Below are positions 27,054 through 34,785 of a DNA stretch of 64,000 nt, piece by piece. Positions within the stretch are counted from its first letter, which is position 1. The number at the start of each line of letters is the position of its first letter. Source of the DNA: Chryseobacterium cucumeris (GTDB lineage Bacteria; Bacteroidota; Bacteroidia; Flavobacteriales; Weeksellaceae); contig NZ_CP068760.1 of the NCBI RefSeq assembly GCF_016775705.1, positions 2,790,001 through 2,854,000 of the forward strand, read 5' to 3'. The notes under the pieces were generated by a model. The model did not search any database and was not told where the DNA came from. It saw nothing but the letters and a program-made list of their open reading frames with translations. The position numbers and the translations under genes are program-made.

Positions 27054-27106
27054 AGGATTTTAATTAAGGTTGAAGGTAAGAATTATAATACCATTATCAG
27101 ATATTT

Positions 27107-27532
27107 CTAGTTGGCCAGTTGTTTTACAGCAATGGCGTCGATCTCAAACAACATTCCGGGTAAAGCCAGTTGGCTTACGGGAATAAGTGTACTCGTAGGC
27201 AGGACCGAAGATTTCCAGACATTCCTGGCTTCCTCAGCCCATATTTCAAGTTTTTCCTGGTTGTGATTTACAATAAGCAAGGTGATTTTAACTATATTTT
27301 CAAATGTCATTGAATGGCTCTGTAAAACAATCTGTAAATTTTTCAAAGCATCCTGAACCTGAGTCTTAAAGTCATCTGCCAGCACATGATTTTCCCCCAC
27401 ACCGCCGCTCTGTCCGGATATAAAACACATCGTTGATGGAGATTCCACAGCAATACTGTGAGAGAAACCATAAGGGCTGGGATCAAATAACTCAGCAGGA
27501 TTGATCAGTTTAGGCTGTTTATTTTTTTCCAT
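27107..27532 (-). CDS. RidA/YjgF family protein
   Basis: 141 residues. The ordering of secondary structure and segments such as FISGQSGGVGENHVLADDFK, QVQDALKNLQIVLQSHSMTF and LPTSTLIPVSQLALPGMLFE match the RidA fold, which as a trimer hydrolyses reactive enamine/imine intermediates. The key arginine of canonical RidA (R-x-x-x-x-V/T-x-L) is not at the expected place: here it reads SSVLPTSTL. It may therefore belong to a divergent Rid subgroup. Single-gene unit. Confidence 0.8.
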   Translation of the reverse strand: MEKNKQPKLINPAELFDPSPYGFSHSIAVESPSTMCFISGQSGGVGENHVLADDFKTQVQDALKNLQIVLQSHSMTFENIVKITLLIVNHNQEKLEIWAEEARNVWKSSVLPTSTLIPVSQLALPGMLFEIDAIAVKQLAN

Positions 27533-27580
27533 AATCTTTTATTTAATAAAGTAAAAATGAGCAAAAAAAATTGAAAAAAA

Positions 27581-27631
27581 CTTTACATATGTTGATGAAA
27601 ATATTTTTAATCCTTTACATATTTTCATCAA
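27581..27631. promoter_or_regulatory. Operator-like inverted repeat upstream of RidA
   Basis: Perfect 13-bp arms TTGATGAAAATAT (27592-27604) and ATATTTTCATCAA (27619-27631) enclose a 14-bp spacer. CTTTACATAT is also directly repeated at 27581 and 27613. Lies 49-99 bp upstream of RidA. Likely a regulator-binding site; the regulator is unknown. Confidence 0.45.
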
Positions 27632-27650
27632 TAATAAAATTCTGATGCAA

Positions 27651-27674
27651 AAAAAATACTGTTCAAAGGAACAG
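27651..27674 (-). terminator. Terminator of the flavin reductase gene
   Basis: CTGTTC (27659-27664) with GAACAG (27669-27674). On the minus strand it is followed by a U-run. Lies 13 bp after the stop of the gene ending at 27687. Confidence 0.6.
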
Positions 27675-27686
27675 CATTTTTAGTTT

Positions 27687-28289
27687 TTACTCTACAACAA
27701 TACTTTCAATCCCCTTTTGCAGGGCTGTATCCTGTATCACCGGAACAGAAAGTCCCTCTGCACGGACAACAGAAATATCTGTCATCCCCATAAAGCCTAG
27801 AGTTTGTTTTAAGTAAGGAACTACAAAATCATAAGATTGTCTTTCTCCTTCAGAATACACACCACCACTTGAAAAGGCAAGATATACTTTTTTATTTTTC
27901 ACCAGGCCTTCAGGACCGTTTTCGCTATAGCTGAATGTTTTTCCTGCTCTGGCAATATGATCAAGCCATGATTTTAATGTAGAAGTGATACTGAAGTTGT
28001 AAAGGGGAGCTTCAATAATGATAATGTCAGCCTCATGTAATTCATCAATTACCGTGTCTGAAAGTTTTACGATTTCCTGCTGTTCAGAAGTGCGGTTTTC
28101 AGCTGGAGTAAAAAATGCATTGATATGAGCTTCTTCCAGATGGGGAAAAAGCGGATTGGTCAAATCACGCTTTTTAAAAACGCTGTCAGGATACTTTGCT
28201 GCAATTTTTTCTACAACAGCATGACCCAGTTTTTTACTGATTGATGATTCGCTTCTCGGGCTTGAAATGATATGAAGTACACGTTTCAT
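27687..28289 (-). CDS. FMN-dependent NADH-azoreductase-like flavodoxin-fold protein
   Basis: 200 residues from the ATG at 28289 (MKRVLHIISSPRSESSISKK). An upstream start at 28319 would add a lysine-rich extension and is unlikely. The phosphate-binding loop HIISSPRSESSISKK near the N-terminus, ADIIIIEAPLYNFSITSTLK around residue 90, and LAFSSGGVYSEGERQSYD match AzoR/NQO-type FMN reductases that use NAD(P)H to reduce quinones or azo compounds. Divergent from an HxlR regulator, the standard arrangement for electrophile-responsive flavin reductases, so HxlR control is likely. Confidence 0.88.
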   Translation of the reverse strand: MKRVLHIISSPRSESSISKKLGHAVVEKIAAKYPDSVFKKRDLTNPLFPHLEEAHINAFFTPAENRTSEQQEIVKLSDTVIDELHEADIIIIEAPLYNFSITSTLKSWLDHIARAGKTFSYSENGPEGLVKNKKVYLAFSSGGVYSEGERQSYDFVVPYLKQTLGFMGMTDISVVRAEGLSVPVIQDTALQKGIESIVVE

Positions 28290-28329
28290 TTTTTTATTTT
28301 TTTTAAATTGATGTTTCAAAATTATCTAT

Positions 28330-28391
28330 ATTTACTAATAAAAAGATAGTAGTTACCAAAAGGTTAGTAATAACATTTAGGTTAGTAATAA
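28330..28391. promoter_or_regulatory. HxlR operator region between azoreductase and hxlR genes
   Basis: A 13-mer AGGTTAGTAATAA occurs twice in direct orientation (28361-28373 and 28379-28391), 18 bp start to start. An inverted half (TTACTAATAA) lies near 28331. Placed in the 116-bp divergent intergenic region, it is the probable HxlR-binding region. Confidence 0.5.
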
Positions 28392-28405
28392 GTAAAAACA
28401 GAAGA

Positions 28406-28762
28406 ATGGAAGAAGAAAAAATAGTGTACTCAAGGCCGCAGTGCAGTACCCATCTGGCTGCTACTGAGGATGCTTTATATGTTTTGGGTGGGCGGTGGAC
28501 CATCAGGGTAATGATCGCTATTTTGGGCGGACATACCCGCTTTAATGAGTTACAGCGGACCATCAATGGAATTTCGGCAAGAGTCTTATCCAGCGAATTG
28601 AAAAAACTGGAGGTAAATCACCTGGTGGAAAGAACTGTGATTACGGATCAGAAGCCGGTGCTGGTAGAATATGTTCCCACAGAATATAGTGAATCCCTGA
28701 AAGATGTGATTGCTGCTTTGGCAGATTGGGGTTCCAAACACAAAAAGAAAATTACAGCTTAA
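28406..28762 (+). CDS. HxlR family winged-helix transcriptional regulator
   Basis: 118 residues with the HxlR core: C in RPQCSTHLA, then LGGRWTIRVMIAILGGHTRF, NELQRTINGISARVLSSELK and YVPTEYSESLKDVIAALADW. The near-N-terminal Cys could be the redox- or electrophile-sensing residue as in related HypR/YodB proteins (inference). Divergent from the azoreductase-like gene, which it likely controls. Confidence 0.9.
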   Translation: MEEEKIVYSRPQCSTHLAATEDALYVLGGRWTIRVMIAILGGHTRFNELQRTINGISARVLSSELKKLEVNHLVERTVITDQKPVLVEYVPTEYSESLKDVIAALADWGSKHKKKITA

Positions 28763-28873
28763 TAGATATAAGAAGAGTAGTGTAGAAAAAGAGTATTACT
28801 GTTTTTGTGGTATTTAATAAGTTGTAACATTGCTTATTCTTTAAGTATTTTTACTCAAATTAATAATGGTAAG

Positions 28874-29470
28874 ATGATCATAGATGAAGAATTATTATTT
28901 TCCCTCGGAGCCAGTCTGGAAAAGTATGAAGCAGGTGAAACTATTTTTCAGGAAGGATCTGCTGTAAAATTCTATTTTCAGATCAAATATGGTACCGTTA
29001 AACTGAATAATTTATTGGAAGACGGAAAAGAATTTGTTCATGGGCTTCCTTTTGATGGCCATTGTATTGGTGAAAGCTATTTATTTACCAATCACCATTA
29101 TGCTGTGAATGCTATTGCGGTCACCAGCTGTGAAATTATCAGGCTTTCCAAAACCAGGTTCCTTGAATTCCTGGTGGGAAATCCTTTATTAATGCTTGAA
29201 ATAAATAAATATACCGCAGACAGACTTCATTTCAGATATATGATTTCAAGCTTTCTGGCAATTTCAGATCCTATTGTAAAGCTCACGAAGCTTTTTGATC
29301 ACCTTAAAAGATATTTCGGTTATGAAGAACCCTATTCATTTCTGATTCCTTACACCAGACAGCAAATAGCAACCTTAACCGGCCTTCGGGTAGAGACGGT
29401 GATCCGCTATGTTAAGAAAATGGAAGAGCTGGCAATGGTTAAAATTGAAAATGCTAAAATTTATTATTAG
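28874..29470 (+). CDS. Crp/Fnr family transcriptional regulator
   Basis: About 198 residues from the ATG at 28874 (MIIDEELLFSLG). The frame extends to 28805, but that part reads through the promoter-like AT-rich region. cNMP-binding-like beta barrel (YEAGETIFQEGSAVKFYFQI, then HGLPFDGHCIGESYLFTNHH), dimer helix, and HTH (YTRQQIATLTGLRVETVIRY). The canonical cAMP-binding Arg/Ser pair is not evident, so the effector is open. Single gene. Confidence 0.85.
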   Translation: MIIDEELLFSLGASLEKYEAGETIFQEGSAVKFYFQIKYGTVKLNNLLEDGKEFVHGLPFDGHCIGESYLFTNHHYAVNAIAVTSCEIIRLSKTRFLEFLVGNPLLMLEINKYTADRLHFRYMISSFLAISDPIVKLTKLFDHLKRYFGYEEPYSFLIPYTRQQIATLTGLRVETVIRYVKKMEELAMVKIENAKIYY

Positions 29471-29485
29471 CTTTCAATTTTCTTG

Positions 29486-30328
29486 TTATTTTAAAATTAA
29501 AACAGGCTGAGAGGTGTTCTGATAAATTCCTTCGGAAATACTTCTGCTTGCCAGATAATACAAGAAGCTGTGCTTACCGGGTAGTGCTATAATAAGGTCT
29601 GCCTTATCTGATACAGCAAAGTCCAGTATACCTTTAATAATATTTTCATCATGAGAATAATGAATACTGCTCGGAATTTCCGTTAAATGCTCACGAATGT
29701 AATCCTCCAGTTCTCTTTTTTGCGTTTCGTCCTCTTTTTCACTGGTGTTGATATTGAGAAATGAAAGACGGACATCTTGCTTATGAATAACAGATTTGTG
29801 GTGAAACAGTCTTTCTAACCTTTTAATACCTCTTATATCACAAGGAATAAATATATTCTTAATAGGTGAATAATGGTAGCTGTTGGGAACAATTAATGTT
29901 TTCACAGGACTTGTTCTGGCAATACTTATAATATTCTCAGAAACAAAACTTTCAGTAGAAGAGGTCTGGTCATCACTTCCCAGGATAATCAGTTCCACAG
30001 AAGGCTGGTTTTTTAAAAGCTCATTAATACTTCTGGTGAGTGCCCAATCGCTCAATACCCTGGAAACTTTTACTTCAGGCGACTTTTCAGCGATGATATC
30101 CGTTAACTGATCGAATAGCAATTCTGTCCTTTGCAGCAGGTTGTTGATACTTTCTTCATTGACAAATGAATGCCCTTCTGCGATATGCAGGTAGTCAAAT
30201 TCAGATTCTCCTGCAGTTTTTAACAGGATAATATTTTGATATTCGTAGGTTTTTGCCCAGTCTGCGGCAACTCTTACTGCATTTTCCGTAGTTGATGTAA
30301 AATCAACAGGTACAAGAATTGTTCTCAT
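29486..30328 (-). CDS. Tandem universal stress protein (UspA family)
   Basis: 280 residues, two Usp folds. The first begins MRTILVPVDFTSTTENAVRV with SVELIILGSD near residue 140. The second runs from FIPCDIRGIKRLERL to ADLIIALPGKHSFLYYLASR and ISEGIYQNTSQPVLILK. The ATP-binding G-x2-G-x9-G-S/T motif is only partly present in the second half. It follows the MarR gene by 20 bp and is likely in one operon with it. Confidence 0.88.
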   Translation of the reverse strand: MRTILVPVDFTSTTENAVRVAADWAKTYEYQNIILLKTAGESEFDYLHIAEGHSFVNEESINNLLQRTELLFDQLTDIIAEKSPEVKVSRVLSDWALTRSINELLKNQPSVELIILGSDDQTSSTESFVSENIISIARTSPVKTLIVPNSYHYSPIKNIFIPCDIRGIKRLERLFHHKSVIHKQDVRLSFLNINTSEKEDETQKRELEDYIREHLTEIPSSIHYSHDENIIKGILDFAVSDKADLIIALPGKHSFLYYLASRSISEGIYQNTSQPVLILK

Positions 30329-30348
30329 ATTGTATCATGTTTTAGTGC

Positions 30349-30801
30349 TTATTCTTCCAGGTTAGCTGTCATTTTTTTTACCAAAAGCAGCGCTTTGCTG
30401 ATCTCTTTTTCTTCTATATCACCAGCTGCCTTTTTATAAAGATCCAGGGCCCATGGATAAACGGTTTCTACAATCTGTTTGCCTTTCGGAGTTAAAAAGA
30501 TCTGTTTGTTTCTCCTGTCTTTTTTATCAGCTATCCGTTCAACAAGATCCTTTTTCACGAGGCTGTTGATGAGATAGGTGATACTTGACTTGTCTTTGCT
30601 TACTTTATTTCCAATTTCCTGCTGGTTGATGCCGTTATGTCTTGAAAGCAAACCAAGAATTTCAATCAGTTCAAAAGAAAGATCCGGATCATAAATAGTA
30701 ATGATAGTCTGGATCTTCTGGCGGAGACGGCTTTTCATTTCACTCATTGCCAGGCCAAGCTCCAGAGCCAGCTCTGATAGATTATTCTGTTTTACAGGCA
30801 T
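30349..30801 (-). CDS. MarR family transcriptional regulator
   Basis: 150 residues with the winged helix LSRHNGINQQEIGNKVSKDK, SSITYLINSLVKKDLVERIA and wing DKKDRRNKQIFLTPKG. The upstream palindrome at 30884-30911 is the likely autoregulatory operator. Co-transcribed with the Usp gene downstream. The MFS exporter upstream on the same strand ends in its own terminator. Confidence 0.9.
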   Translation of the reverse strand: MPVKQNNLSELALELGLAMSEMKSRLRQKIQTIITIYDPDLSFELIEILGLLSRHNGINQQEIGNKVSKDKSSITYLINSLVKKDLVERIADKKDRRNKQIFLTPKGKQIVETVYPWALDLYKKAAGDIEEKEISKALLLVKKMTANLEE

Positions 30802-30872
30802 ACTTTTATATTAATGATGAAACAGGATAAGAAGCATTTTTCCGATGGATTTTATAGCATGACTTATCATAA

Positions 30873-30911
30873 CAAATATACAAAAAATTAGTTTTAATTA
30901 AAACTAATTTT
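30873..30911 (-). promoter_or_regulatory. MarR promoter with 28-bp perfect palindrome
   Basis: The minus-strand -7 box TATATTTG (30873-30880) is followed upstream by a perfect 28-bp palindrome (30884-30911; half site AATTAGTTTTAA). The palindrome covers the -33 region of the marR gene, consistent with autorepression. Confidence 0.65.
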
Positions 30912-30953
30912 GATGAAATAACAGACGGCGAAAATTATCCTGAAATTATAAAA

Positions 30954-30984
30954 TAAAAGCAGAGACTAATTCTCTGCTTTTTCT
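30954..30984 (-). terminator. Terminator overlapping the MFS gene stop codon
   Basis: AAAAGCAGAG and CTCTGCTTTT pair around a loop that contains the TAG stop of the exporter, so the last codons are part of the terminator stem. Confidence 0.7.
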
Positions 30985-32177
30985 TTTTTAACGGCTTGGT
31001 GCATGATAAGAATGATCCCCAAAAGGAAACATGCAATGATCAGATAGCGCCAGGAAAGACCTTTTTGATCTGTTACCGTTCCGCTTACAGAGATGATAAA
31101 ACTTGTTACAGAAGTGATTACATACACCAGTCCACCCATCAGTCCGCCGGCTGTACCTGCATTTTTCGGAAAGTAAAGCATACTTGTCGTAAAAAAGGAG
31201 GTGAATAAAATTCCGGAACAGATATGAATGAAAAAGGCAAAAGGAATCATAATGAACAGGCTTTCTGCAAAATAACTGGTGGTGATCAGGCCTGCGATAA
31301 GGATCAGCTGAAGTAAGATGGGCTGTAAAATTCTGGGCTTAAAATCCAGAGTCAGTCTGCGTTTGCCTATAAAACCTCCAATCATCCATGAAAATCCTAA
31401 GATCAGTGTACAATATCCAATCACTACCGGCGTAAAATGAAAAGTATTTTCTATAATAAATGGCCCGGTAATATTAAATAACATCACGATAGAGTAGCTC
31501 AAACCTAAAATGAAAATCCCCAACATGAAAATCCTGTTTTTAAGCATCATCTTATAAAGGCTGATGTTCTCTGAAAGATCCAGTTTCTTTTTCTGCGGAA
31601 GGCTCTCCCCGCTAAAAAACCACTCAAAAAGGAACAGAAATCCGGCATATGCTGCCAGAAAATAGAAATTAGCATGCCAGTTGAAGATTTTCTCAAGATA
31701 TCCTCCAAGGAAAGGGGCCAGAATAGGACCGCAGGACCATACAATAGTAAAGTAGCTCAGATAATGTTTTACCTTTTCCGCATCATAAATATCTACAAAA
31801 ATAGCACGCGTAGCTACAACGAGTACTGAAACTGCAGCTCCCTGAAGAATACGAAGCAGACAGATCAGTAGAATACTGTTGGTCATCGTAATTAAAATAC
31901 TGGTCAGTATCAATAGGAACAAGGCTATCAATTTGGGACGATAACGGCCGATGCTGTCCAGAATTCCTCCTACAAATAATTGGGAAATCCCGTAGCTCAA
32001 CAGATATGATGTCAGGGTAATCTGAATATCTTTTTCCGAAACCATCATTTCTTTGGCCATAGAAGGGAATGATGGTAAATAAATGTCCGTGACAAACCCG
32101 GAAAGCGGGATAGACACGAAAGCCATAATGGTAATTAATCTGATTCGTTGTTCAGATGCTTCTCTCAACATATTCAT
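30966..32177 (-). CDS. MFS multidrug exporter (Bcr/CflA-like)
   Basis: 403 residues with about 12 membrane helices. Motif A-like GGILDSIGRYRPKLIALF after helix 2 and the first-helix FVSIPLSGFVTDIYLPSFPS with D-x-Y-L-P-S/A match Bcr/CflA drug:proton antiporters. Preceded by an AraC regulator on the same strand (82 bp gap) and followed by MarR-Usp, so the exporter may be under AraC control. Confidence 0.87.
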   Translation of the reverse strand: MNMLREASEQRIRLITIMAFVSIPLSGFVTDIYLPSFPSMAKEMMVSEKDIQITLTSYLLSYGISQLFVGGILDSIGRYRPKLIALFLLILTSILITMTNSILLICLLRILQGAAVSVLVVATRAIFVDIYDAEKVKHYLSYFTIVWSCGPILAPFLGGYLEKIFNWHANFYFLAAYAGFLFLFEWFFSGESLPQKKKLDLSENISLYKMMLKNRIFMLGIFILGLSYSIVMLFNITGPFIIENTFHFTPVVIGYCTLILGFSWMIGGFIGKRRLTLDFKPRILQPILLQLILIAGLITTSYFAESLFIMIPFAFFIHICSGILFTSFFTTSMLYFPKNAGTAGGLMGGLVYVITSVTSFIISVSGTVTDQKGLSWRYLIIACFLLGIILIMHQAVKKEKAEN

Positions 32178-32259
32178 TCATTTTTTACATTGCAAAAATA
32201 AGTCAAGAAATACAAAACCGGATTTTAAAAGACAAAGTAAAAATTACAAAAATCAAATA

Positions 32260-33174
32260 TTATGACAGGTTCTTAAATTTTAAGGGTGAAGTCTGCGCAT
32301 GCTTTTTAAAGAAATTATTAAAATGGGCAGGCTGATCAAATCCTAAAGTGTAACCGATCTGTGCAATATCCCAATTCGTATACTTCAGCAGGTTTTTAGA
32401 CTCTTCAAACATCTTTTCTTTAATGATCTGTGTGGTCGTAAGGTTGGTTACAGATTTCACGGAAGAATTCAGATGATTGACATGCACATTCAGGTGCGCA
32501 GCAAAATCGGAAGGTGTTTTTAAGGCCAGCGGATAGGCAGGAGAGTCCAGCGGAAACTGTTTGTTGAGGAGTTCATCAAATAACTTATACAAACGTACAT
32601 TTGCGGGAAGCTCATTAGGATTGATATCTTCCACACGGTTTTCCAGCGCCAGATGCATTACAGAAGCAAGATTGCTTTTGATACTGCTGCAGCGGAAAGG
32701 ATAGGAAGAATTATTCATTCTGTAAATCTGATCAAAATAAAGCATTGTCAGCTGGGCCTGTTCTTCTGTCAGAAAAACAACCGGCTTACTCCATTCCTTG
32801 AACATTGACGTTTTTTTAAACAGATTGAATTCAGAATTCCCATTAAAAAATTCCTGATTGAATAAACAAAAATATCCTTCCTGTACATCGCTTTCACACT
32901 CCCATGAATACGGAATGCTTGGAGAAGGAAAAAATAGGGCAGGACCATCTATATACAGCTGATGAGTACCATAATGAATGGTGCCCTTTCCAATAATAAA
33001 GCTTATTTTATAATAATCACGACGGTTGTAAGGGCTTTTAAAACTACAGTATTTCCGCATAGAAATATTGAAGTGAGATTTTCCCATTTCAAAATCCTCA
33101 GAATCAAACATTTTAATCTGGTTTTTACGGATACGTCTGTAATAATCCTCTATTGTTTCCAGCTGATCACTCAT
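32260..33174 (-). CDS. AraC family transcriptional regulator
   Basis: 304 residues. Cupin-like N-terminal sensing domain (SPYNRRDYYKISFIIGKGTI, FPSPSIPYSWE) and a C-terminal AraC double HTH (HLNSSVKSVTNLTTTQIIKE, IGYTLGFDQPAHFNNFFKKH). Same architecture and many shared segments with the AraC gene at 55060. Located 82 bp upstream of the exporter on the same strand. Confidence 0.9.
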   Translation of the reverse strand: MSDQLETIEDYYRRIRKNQIKMFDSEDFEMGKSHFNISMRKYCSFKSPYNRRDYYKISFIIGKGTIHYGTHQLYIDGPALFFPSPSIPYSWECESDVQEGYFCLFNQEFFNGNSEFNLFKKTSMFKEWSKPVVFLTEEQAQLTMLYFDQIYRMNNSSYPFRCSSIKSNLASVMHLALENRVEDINPNELPANVRLYKLFDELLNKQFPLDSPAYPLALKTPSDFAAHLNVHVNHLNSSVKSVTNLTTTQIIKEKMFEESKNLLKYTNWDIAQIGYTLGFDQPAHFNNFFKKHAQTSPLKFKNLS

Positions 33175-33348
33175 AGGTAAAAATTATAAAAATCAAAGAT
33201 AAGTAAACTGTTGTCTACTTAAGATCATTTTAAATGAGATAATAGAAATTAAAATGATAGTCTTCCTCAATAGTTGTGGAATTAAAAAAATGATTGATTA
33301 CTATTATATAGGCAAATATCTATGGAATCTATGGTTAAAGCAACTGGA

Positions 33349-33864
33349 TTAACCTTTATTAATCTCCAGCTCCAAAATATGAGAAGGCAGTTGAAAAGGT
33401 CCGGCTTTTGAACTGCTCACAGCGATAAAACCGGATTCTTTTAAAAAGTCTGCAAGCGGATCATGATCCAGGATATTGATCCATATAATATCCGTAAAGC
33501 TCACTGCTGACCTGCATTTTTTCCAGAGAGACTGTCTTGCTTCAGGAAGATCAAACTCTGAAAGAATTACAAAACTGATTTCTGTAGCCCTTTTTCCGTC
33601 AGAAATTCCCGGATGTACCGAACCGCTTTTTATAATGCTGAATCCGATGGGTTTCTGATCTGCATACATCATGATCAGTTGGTTGGAAAGATCGTTCAGG
33701 TCATTGATCATCTTTCTCGGGTCTATTTCGTTGTGAATATATCTTTTGATTTCTTCTTCAGTAACAAATTCTTTGTGCAATGCATAAACGGAAGAATCAA
33801 TGATGGCTATAAGATCAGAAATTCCCTCTTCAGAACCTACTGTAAATTTTGAAATGATATCCAT
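33349..33864 (-). CDS. GNAT-like acetyltransferase (tentative)
   Basis: 171 residues, no signal peptide. The order of elements (alpha-rich N-terminus, QLIMMYADQKPIGFSIIKSG strand pair, ATEISFVILSEFDLPEARQS helix, HDPLADFLKESGFIAV C-terminus) fits the GNAT fold. The acetyl-CoA loop (Q/R-x-x-G-x-G/A) is poorly preserved, so substrate and activity are uncertain. Confidence 0.5.
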   Translation of the reverse strand: MDIISKFTVGSEEGISDLIAIIDSSVYALHKEFVTEEEIKRYIHNEIDPRKMINDLNDLSNQLIMMYADQKPIGFSIIKSGSVHPGISDGKRATEISFVILSEFDLPEARQSLWKKCRSAVSFTDIIWINILDHDPLADFLKESGFIAVSSSKAGPFQLPSHILELEINKG

Positions 33865-34302
33865 GGGATTTTTTTTTATTCAAAATTATAAGATTAATCC
33901 ATTCAAAAAGGATACAGTTCGTTAAAATATCATCGGTACAGACATTATTTGTTTAAAATTGTCCTATATCATTAAAATTTTAGTATAAAATACTGGTAGA
34001 AATACAAAATAACTGGATTTTTAAAACAACGTAATCAAATACGTATAAATTGAGGAAAATAAATGATTTACAGATAAAATTTTTAAGAAGATTTCTCTAT
34101 ATGTTTCTTTGGTTCTTGTTGATTTTGAATAGTTTATTTAAATATTCACTGATGCGCTATGTGACACCGAATAACATGGCTTATTTTCTACAATAATTTG
34201 ATTTTATTTTAAAATTTAAATTGAATTTCAGAAAGACTCAGAAAAAATGAGTAAATCCACTATTTTTTTTCTACACAATTAGGCTGGAATCGCCATAAAA
34301 CC
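33865..34302. other. 438-bp intergenic region, no gene seen
   Basis: AT-rich stretch between the divergent GNAT-like and histone-like genes. It holds no plausible ORF; its right edge leads into the histone-like promoter at 34303. Confidence 0.4.
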
Positions 34303-34310
34303 TATATTTG
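34303..34310 (+). promoter_or_regulatory. -7 box TATATTTG of the histone-like gene
   Basis: A perfect TAnnTTTG match 20 bp before the ATG at 34331, implying a very short leader. Confidence 0.6.
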
Positions 34311-34330
34311 CAGCCTAAATTTTTAAATAA

Positions 34331-34507
34331 ATGAAAGAACTAATTGAAAAAATCAACGCAGAATTTGAAGCGTTCACAACTGAGGCAAACCAACAAGCGG
34401 AAAAAGGAAACAAAGCAGCTGGTACAAGAGCTCGTAAAGCAGCTTTAGAACTAAGCAAATTGTTCAAAGAATTCAGAAAAGTTTCTGTAGAAGAAGCTAA
34501 GAAATAA
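34331..34507 (+). CDS. Histone H1-like (Hc1 family) nucleoid protein
   Basis: 58 residues: MKELIEKINAEFEAFTTEAN, then QAEKGNKAAGTRARKAALEL and SKLFKEFRKVSVEEAKK. The helical, lysine/alanine-rich composition and the TRARKAALELSKL segment are typical of Hc1-like DNA-binding proteins common in Bacteroidota. It binds DNA and probably helps compact the nucleoid. It is well bounded by a TATATTTG promoter and a strong terminator, a sign of high expression. Confidence 0.88.
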   Translation: MKELIEKINAEFEAFTTEANQQAEKGNKAAGTRARKAALELSKLFKEFRKVSVEEAKK

Positions 34508-34518
34508 TTCGCCTTTAG

Positions 34519-34541
34519 CCGGCTTTTGAAGCCGGTTTTTT
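34519..34541 (+). terminator. Terminator of the histone-like gene
   Basis: CCGGCTT (34519-34525) pairs with AAGCCGG (34529-34535), followed by seven T. Confidence 0.85.
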
Positions 34542-34785
34542 TATGTGCTGATGTCAATGGTGTTGTCTTTGAAATAACTTATTCCCGCCGAAAGTGAATG
34601 TCCTCTTCTAAAAATCCCAAAGACTGTTGTATTGATGGTTTTTTGTAGATTACAGTTATTGGTGAATTTTTGTTATTGTTTTTGAATAAAATATTGATAA
34701 AAATAATTGAAAAGCCTCTTTTTTAGGCTTGATTTTTTCACCATCTCCCTGATTTCTTTTATCTTTAAACCAATCAATATATATT

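Noticed and set aside
34315..34557. 80-codon minus-strand ORF
   Set aside because: It is antisense to the well-bounded histone H1-like gene at 34331-34507.
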